Below, piece by piece: positions 8,088 through 15,624 of a stretch of 18,797 bases of DNA; the first letter of the stretch is position 1; each line of letters opens with the position of its first letter. The notes under the pieces are model-generated. The model was not told where the DNA came from. It worked only from the letters and a program-made list of their open reading frames with translations, and made no database searches. Location of the stretch: NCBI GenBank assembly GCA_035712985.1, contig DASTAE010000151.1, forward strand, positions 1 through 18,797. The letters run 5' to 3'. Made by a program: the position numbers and the translations under genes. Origin of the DNA: Actinospica sp035712985 (GTDB lineage: Bacteria; Actinomycetota; Actinomycetes; Streptomycetales; Catenulisporaceae).

Positions 8088-9014
8088 GTGGGCGTTCCCT
8101 CGACCGTGCCAGCGTGGCCGACCATGGACTTCAGTCGACGGCGGCCGTCGCCGCGGACGCTTGGGTGGGTCGAGGGTGCGGTCGGCGGCAGGGTTGCGGC
8201 GTGGCGGCGGCTTACGGGCGGGATCACGTCGGCGGTTCATCGGCTGACGGTCGAGCGCGGAGGGCGCCGCGAGGTGCTGGTTCTTCGGCAGTATGAGCGC
8301 GCGGAGCCGGGGTTGATCGCGCGCGAGGCGGGGGTGCTTCGCGCGGTGCACGCTGCGGGGCTTCCGGCACCCGAGCCGATCGCGGCTGACGGGGACGGGC
8401 TCGAGACGGACGGGCATCCGGCGATCCTGATGACGCGCGTGCCGGGGCGGGTGGACCTTGCGCCCGCCGATCCGGAGGGGTGGCTGCGGCAGATGGCCGC
8501 GATGGCGGCGCGGATTCACGAGGTGCGGGTGGATGCGGGGGCGTTCCTCGAGCGGTTCGATGCGGGGGCGCCGGTCGTTCCCGGGTCCGCGGAGCGCCCG
8601 GAAGTGTGGGAGGCGGCGTTCGAGGTGCTGCGGGCACCTGCGCCCGAGTACCTAAGGCGGTTCATCCATCGGGATTTTCAGCATTTCAACGTGCTGTGGC
8701 GGCGGGGGCGGTTGAGCGGGGTCGTGGATTGGGCCACGTCGTGTTCGGGGCCGGCCGAGTTCGACATCGGGCACTGTCGGCTGAACCTGGCCGTGCTGTT
8801 CGGGGCGGAGTGGGCCGAGCGGTACCGGCTGGCCTACGAGGCTGAGGCGGGTCGGGCGGTTGAGCCCTGGTGGGACCTGTACGCGCTGGCGGGCTACGGG
8901 GATATGTGGAAGGAATTCATTCCGGTGCAGGTCGGGACGCGGGCGGCGGTCGACGTCGTGGGGATGACGGGGCGGGTCGAGGAGTTGGTGGCCGCCGTCC
9001 TGCGGCGGATTTAG
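8088..9014 (+). CDS. Aminoglycoside phosphotransferase (APH)-fold small-molecule kinase
   Basis: Predicted cytoplasmic kinase of the APH/choline kinase superfamily, 308 residues. The small lobe has a glycine-rich turn (LTGGITSAVHRL) and a VLRQY strand whose Arg or neighbouring residues may replace the usual ATP-binding Lys. The catalytic loop is H194-R-D196-F-Q-H-F-N201, the APH HxDxxxxN signature. VVDWA supplies D214, the metal-binding aspartate, followed by the typical GPAEFDIGH stretch. The substrate is unknown: most such actinobacterial genes phosphorylate metabolites, not antibiotics, so a resistance role should not be assumed. The GTG at 8088 follows an AAAAGGG run by only three bases. 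The ATG at 8124 (296 residues) is an alternative without a ribosome site. No operon partner is evident. Confidence 0.88.
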   Translation: MGVPSTVPAWPTMDFSRRRPSPRTLGWVEGAVGGRVAAWRRLTGGITSAVHRLTVERGGRREVLVLRQYERAEPGLIAREAGVLRAVHAAGLPAPEPIAADGDGLETDGHPAILMTRVPGRVDLAPADPEGWLRQMAAMAARIHEVRVDAGAFLERFDAGAPVVPGSAERPEVWEAAFEVLRAPAPEYLRRFIHRDFQHFNVLWRRGRLSGVVDWATSCSGPAEFDIGHCRLNLAVLFGAEWAERYRLAYEAEAGRAVEPWWDLYALAGYGDMWKEFIPVQVGTRAAVDVVGMTGRVEELVAAVLRRI

Positions 9015-9059
9015 GTTCGGGTCTCGCAGGGGGTGTCAAAGGGGGGTGCAGAAGATGGA

Positions 9060-9086
9060 TGTCACAGGGCGCGTGGCTGTCTCGTC
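9060..9086 (+). promoter_or_regulatory. ECF41-type promoter of the CMD/sigma operon
   Basis: TGTCACA (9060-9066) and CGTC (9083-9086) are separated by exactly 16 bases, matching the published ECF41 target consensus as I remember it. The start would lie near 9093, about 40 bases before the CMD start codon. The sigma factor encoded downstream belongs to ECF41, so this is almost certainly its autoregulated promoter. Confidence 0.85.
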
Positions 9087-9131
9087 TCGTGGGTGGAAGC
9101 GGAACGGACGAAGCTACGGAGGAACGGACCC

Positions 9132-9617
9132 ATGGACGCACGACTGAACCTCTTCGACGACCCGACCGTCGGGCGGGCGTTCAAGCACCTGCTCGCGGCG
9201 GGGCGCGCGGTCGACGAGTCGGCGGTGCCCCACGCCACGCAGGAGCTGGTGCGGCTGCGGATCAGCCAGATCAACGGGTGCGCGGTCTGCGTCGACATGC
9301 ACACGAAGGAGGCCGTGGCCGAGGGCGAGACCGCGGTGCGGCTGAGCCTGGTGGCGGCGTGGCGGGAGGCGACGGTGTTCACCGAGGCGGAGCGGGCCGC
9401 ATTGGAGCTGGCCGAGGAGGGCACCCGGGTCGCGGACGCGGCCGGCGGCGTGAGCGACGAGGTCTGGGAGCGGGCCGCGCGGCACTACGACCAGGAGCAG
9501 CTCGGCGCCCTGACCATGCTGATCTGCTTCATGAACATGGTGAACCGGGTCAACATCATCACCCGGCAGCCCGCCACCGGGGAGTACGTCGCGGGCCAGA
9601 TCAAGCAGATGCACTGA
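9132..9617 (+). CDS. Carboxymuconolactone decarboxylase / AhpD-like family protein
   Basis: 161-residue all-helical protein of the CMD family. Residues 50-57 read CAVCVDMH, the C-x-x-C-x-x-x-H active site of the AhpD-type thiol-dependent (alkylhydroperoxidase) subgroup, so a redox or peroxide-reducing role is more likely than decarboxylation. The surrounding segment ELVRLRISQINGC and the later FMNMVNRVNI stretch are typical. The ATG at 9132 has GGAGG (9118-9122) nine bases upstream; an open frame back to 9033 includes the promoter and is not used. The gene lies 40 bases before an ECF41 sigma factor gene and behind an ECF41 promoter. CMD genes are one of the three standard partners of ECF41 sigma factors. 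The physiological substrate is unknown. Confidence 0.92.
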   Translation: MDARLNLFDDPTVGRAFKHLLAAGRAVDESAVPHATQELVRLRISQINGCAVCVDMHTKEAVAEGETAVRLSLVAAWREATVFTEAERAALELAEEGTRVADAAGGVSDEVWERAARHYDQEQLGALTMLICFMNMVNRVNIITRQPATGEYVAGQIKQMH

Positions 9618-9657
9618 GGATGGAACGGGACGACGGGGCAGGGGAAGGAGAACCGGT

Positions 9658-10611
9658 ATGGACAGCGGCGGCGGCAGTCGAGACAAGACCACGGAGTTCG
9701 AGGAGTTGCGGCCGTTGCTGTTCTCGATCGCCTATCGGATCCTGGGCAGCGTCGGCGAGGCCGAGGACGCGGTGCAGGAGGCGTGGCTGCGCTTCGACGC
9801 GACGTCGACCGTGCCCGACTCGGCCAAGGCCTTCCTCTCCGCCACGGTGACCCGGATCTCGATCGACGTGCTGCGCTCCGCGCGGGTGCGCCGGGAGCAG
9901 TACGTCGGCCCGTGGTTCCCCGAGCCGCTGCTGAGCGATCCGTACCAGGATCCGGCGCGCGCGGCGGAACTGGCCGACTCGGTGTCGATGGCCGCGCTGG
10001 TGCTGCTGGAGCGGCTCAGTCCGCTGGAGCGGGCCGTGTTCGTGCTGCGGGAGGTCTTCGGCTTCGAGTACGAGGAGATCGCCGCGGCGGTCGGCCGGAC
10101 GGAGGCGGCCTGCCGGCAGCTGCTCGTCCGCTCGAAGCGGCACATGCGGGCCGGGCGGCCGCGCTTCGAGGCGGATCGGCGGGAGCGGACGGAGCTGGCC
10201 ACGCGGTTCTTCGACGCGCTGCGGGACGGCGACGTGGACGGACTGCAGCACCTGCTGGCCGCCGACGTGCAGCTCGTCGGGGACGGCGGCGGCAAGGCGC
10301 CGAACCTGTCCAGGACCGTCTTCGGCGCGGACAAGGTGGCCCGCCTGCTCGTCTCGTACTACCCGCTGCTGATCCAGATCGGCGTGACCTGGGAGCCGCA
10401 CGAGGTGAACGGCCAGCCCGGCGCCGTCTTCCGGGACGGCGACGGCAAGGTGCTGAGCACGATGGCGCTCGATGTGGTGGACGGGCAGGTTCAGGCCGTG
10501 CGCAGTGTGAACAATCCCGAGAAGCTCGAGCATCTCGGGCCGGTCGGGGACGGATGGTCGGTCTCGCGGCGGGTGCGGGAGGCCCGGCGGGCCAATGCCG
10601 AGCGGCCGTGA
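9658..10611 (+). CDS. ECF41 sigma factor with SnoaL-like C-terminal regulatory domain
   Basis: Extracytoplasmic-function sigma factor of 317 residues. Region sigma-2 is about 15-75 (FSIAYRILGSVGEAEDAVQE) and sigma-4 about 110-163 (LSPLERAVFVLREVFGFEYEEIA). The linker motif WFPEP (86-90) and a C-terminal ~130-residue SnoaL/NTF2-like domain with DGGGK (209-213) and NPEKL (286-290) are the hallmarks of ECF41, close to WLPEP and NPDKL. Family knowledge: there is no anti-sigma factor; the fused C-terminal domain controls activity, and the factor transcribes its own operon with a CMD, oxidoreductase or epimerase gene. All of this is present here. AAGGAG (9645-9650) lies seven bases before the ATG. 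The gene ends three bases before the convergent glycosyltransferase stop. The inducing signal is unknown. It is related to mycobacterial SigJ. Confidence 0.95.
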   Translation: MDSGGGSRDKTTEFEELRPLLFSIAYRILGSVGEAEDAVQEAWLRFDATSTVPDSAKAFLSATVTRISIDVLRSARVRREQYVGPWFPEPLLSDPYQDPARAAELADSVSMAALVLLERLSPLERAVFVLREVFGFEYEEIAAAVGRTEAACRQLLVRSKRHMRAGRPRFEADRRERTELATRFFDALRDGDVDGLQHLLAADVQLVGDGGGKAPNLSRTVFGADKVARLLVSYYPLLIQIGVTWEPHEVNGQPGAVFRDGDGKVLSTMALDVVDGQVQAVRSVNNPEKLEHLGPVGDGWSVSRRVREARRANAERP

Positions 10612-10614
10612 GAG

Positions 10615-11943
10615 TCAGATCGCCGGCTCGGGCTCCCGATCGGCTTCCGGCTCGGGGATCTCGGGGGCCTTCTCCTCGACGACCGCGTAGCGCTTCCAGA
10701 GCAGGTACGCGGACCAGATCGTCGCGCCGACCAGCAGGGCGTTGCGGCCGGTGACGAACAGGGCCGCCTTCGTGCCGCCGTGCACGAGGGTGGGGAACAG
10801 CAGGGGGAACTCCAACTGCGTGAGCGAGATCGTGCCGAGCAGGAGCCAGCAGGGGCCGGTCAGCACCGTGCCGCCCTTCTTGAGCGGGGCGATCGCCAGG
10901 CACAGGGCCAGCAGGCCGCAGACCCAGACGAGGTACTGCGGGCTCAGCACCCTGCTGGTGATGATCGAGATCATGACGGCGACGAGGCTCGCGTCGTAGT
11001 AGACGCCCTCGGTCCAGCGCTCGGGGGTCAGCTTCGCGCGCACGCGCCACCACAGCAGCCAGCAGAAGCCGAGCAGCGTCAGCAGTTCGCAGAACGCGGC
11101 GATCGCGCCGATGCCGGGGCCGATGACCTCCCAGGAGCCGTAGCGGTTGCGGATCACGGCGTGGTAGCCGAAGTGGCGGGCCATCAGGAACGGCGTGGCC
11201 AGCACGGATTCGATCTCCAGGCCGCGGCCGCCCTGCTGCTTCAGGAAGGACAGCGCGCCGGGCATGATCAGCAGGAGCAGCGTCGGGACGGCGCCGCCGA
11301 TCACGCCCCAGAGCACGGCGAGCCGGCCGTTGCGGCCGCGCGGCAGGCCCAGGACCAGGGCCATCGGCCAGACCTTCACGATGGAGCCGAGGCCGATCGC
11401 GGCGCCGCGCAGCCGCCAGGTCGAGGCGGCCGTGTTCAGCGCGACGACCAGGCCGACCGAGGCGATCATCGTGACGGTGATGTCGTAGCGGCCGTAGATG
11501 AACGGGCCCAGCATGAAGATCGCCGCGACGTACGCGTAGGCGCCGAGGTAGTCCACCCGCTCGCTACCGGTCTCCTCGTGGGTGCGCCAGCAGCGGTAGA
11601 GCACGAGCAGGAAGATGATCAGGTCCGAGGCCAGCGCCATCGCGTAGAACGCCGAGTTGTAGCTGAGGCCGGTCAGCGAGCGGATCAGCCGGGGGAACCC
11701 GATGACCAGCGCCGCGCCCGGCGGGTACTGCCAGGTCCGGTCGGCCTGCGGGAAGTGCCCGGTGGTCAGGATGTTCGACCAGTGGTTGTAGAGCCGCAGG
11801 TCGCCGGTGATGTCGCCGTGCGAGATGTACGGCAGCACGTCGTAGACGTAGAGCAGCAGCACGCCCCGGGTCCACACCCAGGTGGCCGCGGGCAGCAGGG
11901 CCGACCGCAGCCGCGCGCGGGTCAGCATGGCCCGGAGGGTCAT
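10615..11943 (-). CDS. GT87-like polyprenyl-phosphate-dependent membrane glycosyltransferase
   Basis: Integral membrane protein of 442 residues with roughly ten hydrophobic helices and an acidic cytoplasmic-looking tail (EEKAPEIPEPEADREPEP). It resembles the DUF2029/GT87 family, which uses polyprenyl-phosphate mannose to add mannose outside the membrane (for example PimE). The first loop after the N-terminal helix holds acidic residues D44 and D48 (SHGDITGDLRLYNHW), the position of the catalytic Asp in GT-C enzymes. A QYPPG motif follows at 72-76 and is conserved in this family. The ATG at 11943 is preceded by AGGACA; the frame stays open to 12549 only because it is antisense to pimB. It is divergent from the PimB-like gene across 66 bases, which suggests a shared lipoglycan pathway. 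Donor and acceptor are inferred. Confidence 0.82.
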   Translation of the reverse strand: MTLRAMLTRARLRSALLPAATWVWTRGVLLLYVYDVLPYISHGDITGDLRLYNHWSNILTTGHFPQADRTWQYPPGAALVIGFPRLIRSLTGLSYNSAFYAMALASDLIIFLLVLYRCWRTHEETGSERVDYLGAYAYVAAIFMLGPFIYGRYDITVTMIASVGLVVALNTAASTWRLRGAAIGLGSIVKVWPMALVLGLPRGRNGRLAVLWGVIGGAVPTLLLLIMPGALSFLKQQGGRGLEIESVLATPFLMARHFGYHAVIRNRYGSWEVIGPGIGAIAAFCELLTLLGFCWLLWWRVRAKLTPERWTEGVYYDASLVAVMISIITSRVLSPQYLVWVCGLLALCLAIAPLKKGGTVLTGPCWLLLGTISLTQLEFPLLFPTLVHGGTKAALFVTGRNALLVGATIWSAYLLWKRYAVVEEKAPEIPEPEADREPEPAI

Positions 11944-12009
11944 CGGCTGTCCTGTTCCTGGTCGGTGGTCGGATACGTGCGCGCGGTGCGGAGGTGAGAG
12001 GGTGGACCC

Positions 12010-13173
12010 ATGGCCCGCACCCTCGTCGTCACCAACGACTACCCCCCGCGCCCCGGCGGTATCCAGGCGTTCGTCCAAGCGATGGTCGATGGGTTCACCC
12101 CTTCGGACGTGGTCGTCTACGCCTCCACCTGGCGCGGCAGGGCCGAGGAGTGCCGCGCGTACGACGCGGAACGTCCGTATCTGACGATTCGTGACCAGAC
12201 AACGGTAATGATTCCGGACCCCAAGCGGGTGCGACGCGCGGTGGAGATCGCGAGATCCGAGGGCTGCGACCGGGTCTGGTTCGGCGCGGCCGCCCCGCTC
12301 GCGCTGATGGCCCCCACGCTGCGGCGCAAGGCCGGGGTGGAGCGGCTGGTCGCGACCACGCACGGGCACGAGGCCGGCTGGGCGCAGCTCCCGATGGCCC
12401 GGCAACTGCTGCGCCGGATCGGTGACGGCGTGGACGTGCTCACCTATCTGGTGGACTACTACCACCGCAAGGTGGGCGACGTGCTGAGTCCTGAGGCCCG
12501 CGCGCGGATGGCGCAGCTGCACCCGGGCGTGGACGTGCAGACCTTCCACCCGGGCGTGCGGACCGAGCCGGAGACCGCCGAGCTGCGCGCACGCCTCGGC
12601 CTCGCGGACCGGCCGACGGTCGTCTGCGTCTCCCGGCTGGTCCCGCGCAAGGGCCAGGACACCCTGATCAGGGCGCTGCCGCTGATCAAGAAGGCCGTCC
12701 CGGACGCGGCCCTGCTGATCGGCAGCGGCGGCCCCTACCGCAGGGAGCTGGAGAAGCTCGCCGAGGACACCGGCGTCGCCGAGGACGTGGTGTTCAGCGG
12801 GCCGGTCTCCTGGGGCGAGCTGCCCCGGCTCTACGCGGCGGGCGACGTGTTCGCGATGCCCTGCCGCACCCGCCGCGGCGGCCTGGACATCGAGGGCCTC
12901 GGCATCGTGTACCTGGAGGCCTCGGCGCTCGGCATGGCCGTCGTCGGCGGGGACTCCGGGGGCGCCCCGGACGCGGTCATCGAGGGCGAGACGGGTTACG
13001 TCGTCCCCGGCAGCGGCGATGCGAGCGTCCCTCGAACGGCCGAACGCGTCGCGGAGCTGCTGAACGATCCGGCGCGGGCCGCCGCGATGGGCAAGGCCGG
13101 CCGGGCCTGGGTCGAGCGCGAGTGGCAGTGGCCGCTGGTCCAGCGGCGGTTCAAGGAGCTACTGCAGATCTGA
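12010..13173 (+). CDS. pimB: PimB-like GT4 GDP-mannose-dependent phosphatidylinositol mannosyltransferase
   Basis: GT-B glycosyltransferase of 387 residues, the usual length for PimB' (Rv2188c type), the enzyme that adds the second mannose to phosphatidylinositol in PIM and lipoglycan synthesis on the cytoplasmic membrane face. The N-terminal domain begins with a strand and the GGIQAF loop (16-21). The THGHE segment (118-121) carries a likely catalytic His. The donor domain opens with VCVSRLVPRKGQD (205-217), whose Arg and Lys contact the donor diphosphate, and has the E295-GLGIVYL-E303 (E-x7-E) signature of GT4. The ATG at 12010 follows a GAGGTGAGAGGG stretch. The 3' end overlaps the convergent tandem-domain gene by 15 bases. 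Other GT4 mannosyl- or glucosyltransferases are possible, but the PimB resemblance is good. Confidence 0.85.
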   Translation: MARTLVVTNDYPPRPGGIQAFVQAMVDGFTPSDVVVYASTWRGRAEECRAYDAERPYLTIRDQTTVMIPDPKRVRRAVEIARSEGCDRVWFGAAAPLALMAPTLRRKAGVERLVATTHGHEAGWAQLPMARQLLRRIGDGVDVLTYLVDYYHRKVGDVLSPEARARMAQLHPGVDVQTFHPGVRTEPETAELRARLGLADRPTVVCVSRLVPRKGQDTLIRALPLIKKAVPDAALLIGSGGPYRRELEKLAEDTGVAEDVVFSGPVSWGELPRLYAAGDVFAMPCRTRRGGLDIEGLGIVYLEASALGMAVVGGDSGGAPDAVIEGETGYVVPGSGDASVPRTAERVAELLNDPARAAAMGKAGRAWVEREWQWPLVQRRFKELLQI

Positions 13174-13962
13174 GGGCTGCCCCTTGGCCCGCCAGCGCGC
13201 CAGCAGGTCCTCGCGGTGCTCGGTGAGCTCGGCGACGCCCTCTTCGGGCAGCAGGATCGTGTAGTCCTGCCGGGTGCCCGGCTCGAGCCGCAGGTGGTCC
13301 CAGGCGAAATGCGCCTGGCCGCCCATGTACAGGCCCTTGATCCGGCCCTGGGTCACGTCCAGCACCTCGAAGGGCTCGCCCCACCACCGGAAGGTCCATA
13401 CGGTGGCGTACCACTCCTCGACCTCGTCCAGGGTGACGCGCAGCGGGCCCAGGTTCGCCGGGCCGGTCAGCGCGAGGCGCTCGTGCTCGTCGACGGCCTC
13501 GGCCGCCGGGTGGATCCGCCCCTGGTAGCGGGCGAAGGTGCCGGAGCGGTAGCGGGCCGCGTCGGCCATCAGGCTCTGCTCGCGACGGAAGCGCGGCAGC
13601 AGCGGATCACGGTGCTGCGTCAGCTCGGCGATCTCGGCGAGCGGGAAGCTCCCGCGGCGCTCGGCGAACTCCGAACGCAGGTGCTTCGCCGCGAACTCCC
13701 CGTCTTCTCCCTGGTAGACCCCCTCCATCTGCTCGTGCTGAAGGCCGCGCGCCTCGAAGGGCTCCCCACGCCACCGGAACGTCCAGCGCGAGGTGAACCA
13801 GTCGTCGAGCCGGTCCGGATGGACCAGGATCGTGTTGTCCCCTTCGATCAGCGCTATCCGCGGCCATATCGGATCGTCCACTGAGCCCTGGCGGTAGGTG
13901 ACGCCGTGGAACACCGCCACGTCGGTCACCCGGTATCGCCAGGGGTCCCCTTCCTCAACCAC
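13159..13962 (-). CDS. Unrecognised protein built of two tandem copies of one ~120-residue domain
   Basis: I do not recognise the family. The 267 residues consist of two related halves. Residues 55-96 contain W(F)TSRWTFRWRGEPFE, then GVY and HLR. Residues 184-225 repeat W(Y)ATVWTFRWWGEPFE, then GLY and DHLR. Each half ends with an AELTxHRD segment (112-119 and 244-251). An F-x-G-x-x-Y pattern begins each half (around 18 and 143). There is no signal peptide, membrane helix, cysteine pair or known catalytic motif; the fold is probably beta-rich, with many Trp, Arg and Glu. The start is taken as the GTG at 13962, the farthest upstream start codon that fits the divergent promoter. It lies back to back with the TrmH gene and overlaps the pimB end by 15 bases. 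Confidence 0.8.
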   Translation of the reverse strand: MVEEGDPWRYRVTDVAVFHGVTYRQGSVDDPIWPRIALIEGDNTILVHPDRLDDWFTSRWTFRWRGEPFEARGLQHEQMEGVYQGEDGEFAAKHLRSEFAERRGSFPLAEIAELTQHRDPLLPRFRREQSLMADAARYRSGTFARYQGRIHPAAEAVDEHERLALTGPANLGPLRVTLDEVEEWYATVWTFRWWGEPFEVLDVTQGRIKGLYMGGQAHFAWDHLRLEPGTRQDYTILLPEEGVAELTEHREDLLARWRAKGQPSDLQ

Positions 13963-14027
13963 TGTTGCGTTTCTTCTCCCGCCGGTTCGCGAGTGGGTTT
14001 TCGCGTTTCTGCGCTGGGCGAGTCCGT

Positions 14028-14057
14028 ACCCTACCCTCTGTGCTGTTTTGAACACAA
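14028..14057 (-). promoter_or_regulatory. Candidate promoter for the tandem-domain gene
   Basis: On the minus strand TTGTGT (14057-14052) is separated by 18 bases from TAGGGT (14033-14028), about 60 bases before the GTG at 13962. Both hexamers are near the housekeeping consensus. They sit in the 129-base gap shared with the TrmH gene. Confidence 0.4.
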
Positions 14058-14078
14058 CGCCGCTGGTTCGCCTCTCGC

Positions 14079-14084
14079 TACACT
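14079..14084 (+). promoter_or_regulatory. -10 box placing the TrmH transcript start at its GTG
   Basis: TACACT ends seven bases before the GTG at 14092. No Shine-Dalgarno sequence precedes that codon, so a leaderless mRNA is likely. A clear -35 was not found. Confidence 0.4.
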
Positions 14085-14091
14085 CCGTGGG

Positions 14092-14922
14092 GTGGAGAGG
14101 ATCACGACGCGCAACGCCCGTTTCCAGCAATGGGAGGCGCTGCTCGGAAACCGGAGCAAGCGGCACCGCGCGGGGGAGTTCCTGGTGCAGGGCGTACGCC
14201 CGATCACGCTCGCCCTCGAGTACGGCTGGCCGGTCCGCGCGCTGCTCTTCGACCTGGACCGGCCGCTGTCCCGCTGGGCCGCCGACACCCTGCGCGGCAC
14301 CCGTACGGCACAGTACGGCATGTCCGGGGAACTTCTCGCGGAACTCGGCGAAAAGGACTCGGTCCCGCCGGAACTCATCGCCGTGGTCGGCACGGCGCCG
14401 GATTCCCTCGATCGGATCGAGGCGGCGAACTCGGAAAGCCGGTCCTTTCTCGGCCTCGTCTTCGACCGCCCGACGAGTCCCGGGAATCTGGGCTCGATCA
14501 TCCGGTCCGCAGACGCATTCGGCGCGCACGGCGTGATCGTGTCGGGCCACGCGGCGGACCCCTACGACCCCAAGGCCGTGCGCGCGAGCACGGGTTCGCT
14601 GTTCGCGCTGCCCACGGTCCGCGTCCCCGGCCAGGCGCAGGTCCAGGAATGGATCGCCGAGCAGCGCGACGCGGGATACCCGATCCAGGTCGTCGGCACG
14701 GACGAGCACGGCGAGGCGGACATCGCCGAGTTCGACCTCACCGTGCCGACGCTGCTCGCGATCGGCAACGAGACCAACGGACTGAGCCAGGGCTGGCGCG
14801 AGGCCTGCGACGCCCTCGTGCGCATCCCGATCGGCGGCGCGGCGAGTTCGCTGAACGCCGCCAACGCCGCGACCGTCGTGCTCTACGAGGCGGCCAGGCA
14901 GCGGCGCGCGATCGGCGGCTAG
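14092..14922 (+). CDS. TrmH/SpoU-family RNA 2'-O-methyltransferase
   Basis: SPOUT-class methyltransferase, 276 residues, using S-adenosylmethionine to methylate a ribose 2'-OH in tRNA or rRNA. The N-terminal ~100 residues are a substrate-recognition region (starting VERITTRNARFQQW). The C-terminal trefoil-knot domain shows motif 1, SPGNLGSIIRSADAFG (129-144) with N132 and the catalytic-type R138; motif 2, IGNETNGLS (224-232); and motif 3, IPIGGAASSLNAANAA (245 onward), which bind the cofactor. The exact RNA target cannot be assigned; tRNA Gm18 and 23S rRNA enzymes share these motifs. The GTG at 14092 begins the conserved region and appears leaderless; the open frame to 13906 overlaps the divergent gene. 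Its stop shares bases with that of the convergent ThuA-like gene (CTAG). Confidence 0.92.
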   Translation: MERITTRNARFQQWEALLGNRSKRHRAGEFLVQGVRPITLALEYGWPVRALLFDLDRPLSRWAADTLRGTRTAQYGMSGELLAELGEKDSVPPELIAVVGTAPDSLDRIEAANSESRSFLGLVFDRPTSPGNLGSIIRSADAFGAHGVIVSGHAADPYDPKAVRASTGSLFALPTVRVPGQAQVQEWIAEQRDAGYPIQVVGTDEHGEADIAEFDLTVPTLLAIGNETNGLSQGWREACDALVRIPIGGAASSLNAANAATVVLYEAARQRRAIGG

Positions 14923-15602
14923 TCTTCGGCCGGGGTCTTCTCGGCGACGCCGAGCCAGCGCAGCGCGCCGAGCAGGTGCCGTAGGAACTCGGGGTCCTGA
15001 TACGCCTCGTCGGCGTGGCCGAGCGCGGTGTAGAAGGAGCGCCCGCCGCCGTACTCGTGGCACCAGGACAGCGGGTGGTCGGCGCCCATCGTGCCGCCCT
15101 GGTACGTCGCCTCGTCGACCGTCAGCAGGATCCTGACATCCTGCACCTCCGAGCGCGGGTTGCGGCGGAAGGCGTACCACTCGTCGGTGCGGTTCCACCG
15201 CTCGCCGAGGTGCTCGGTGGCCGGGTGCTCGCGGTCCTCGACGGCCAGCACCGCGGGCTGGATCTCCGGGTGCTGATCGAACCAGGCGCCGACCAGGCCC
15301 TCGAACCAGGGCCAGTCGTACTCCGTGGTGGACGCGGCGTGGATGCCGAGCCAGCTGCCGCCCTGCTTCATGTAGTGCGTCAGGGCGGCCCGCCCGGGCT
15401 CGTCGAGCACCGCGCCGCTGGTGGACAGGAACACGATCGCGTCGTAGCGCTCGAGCCGGCCCGCCCGGAAGCTGTGCACGCCCTCGCTGGACTCGACGTC
15501 GAAGCCGTGCTCCAGACCCAGCTTCTCCAGCGCCTCGACGCCGGCCTGGATCGAGGCGTGCCGGTAGCCGGTGGTCCGCGAGTACACCAATATCCGTGCC
15601 AT
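14919..15602 (-). CDS. ThuA-like (trehalose utilisation) domain protein
   Basis: 227-residue protein of the ThuA family, which has a class I glutamine amidotransferase-like flavodoxin fold without the usual Cys nucleophile. Landmarks are an N-terminal strand ILVYSRTTGYRHASI (residues 4-18), the AIVFLSTSG segment, GSWLGIHAAS, and a C-terminal WCHEYGGGRSFYTALGH stretch; the repeated histidines may bind metal. Family knowledge: ThuA acts with the ThuB dehydrogenase in trehalose, maltitol or sucrose use by rhizobia, in routes involving 3-keto sugars. The start is set at the ATG at 15602, which begins the conserved strand; an in-frame GTG lies at 15614. It is the last gene of the four-gene sugar operon, 22 bases after the epimerase-like gene. 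Its exact reaction is unknown. Confidence 0.9.
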   Translation of the reverse strand: MARILVYSRTTGYRHASIQAGVEALEKLGLEHGFDVESSEGVHSFRAGRLERYDAIVFLSTSGAVLDEPGRAALTHYMKQGGSWLGIHAASTTEYDWPWFEGLVGAWFDQHPEIQPAVLAVEDREHPATEHLGERWNRTDEWYAFRRNPRSEVQDVRILLTVDEATYQGGTMGADHPLSWCHEYGGGRSFYTALGHADEAYQDPEFLRHLLGALRWLGVAEKTPAED

Positions 15603-15624
15603 GCCGGCCGCCACGCCCCGTCCG

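Noticed and set aside
8088..9014. Antibiotic resistance gene
   Set aside because: Only the general APH kinase fold is visible; nothing points to an aminoglycoside substrate.
9034..9040. A second TGTCAAA resembling the ECF41 -35 element
   Set aside because: No CGTC occurs at the required distance; the nearby TGTCACA has both elements at the right spacing.
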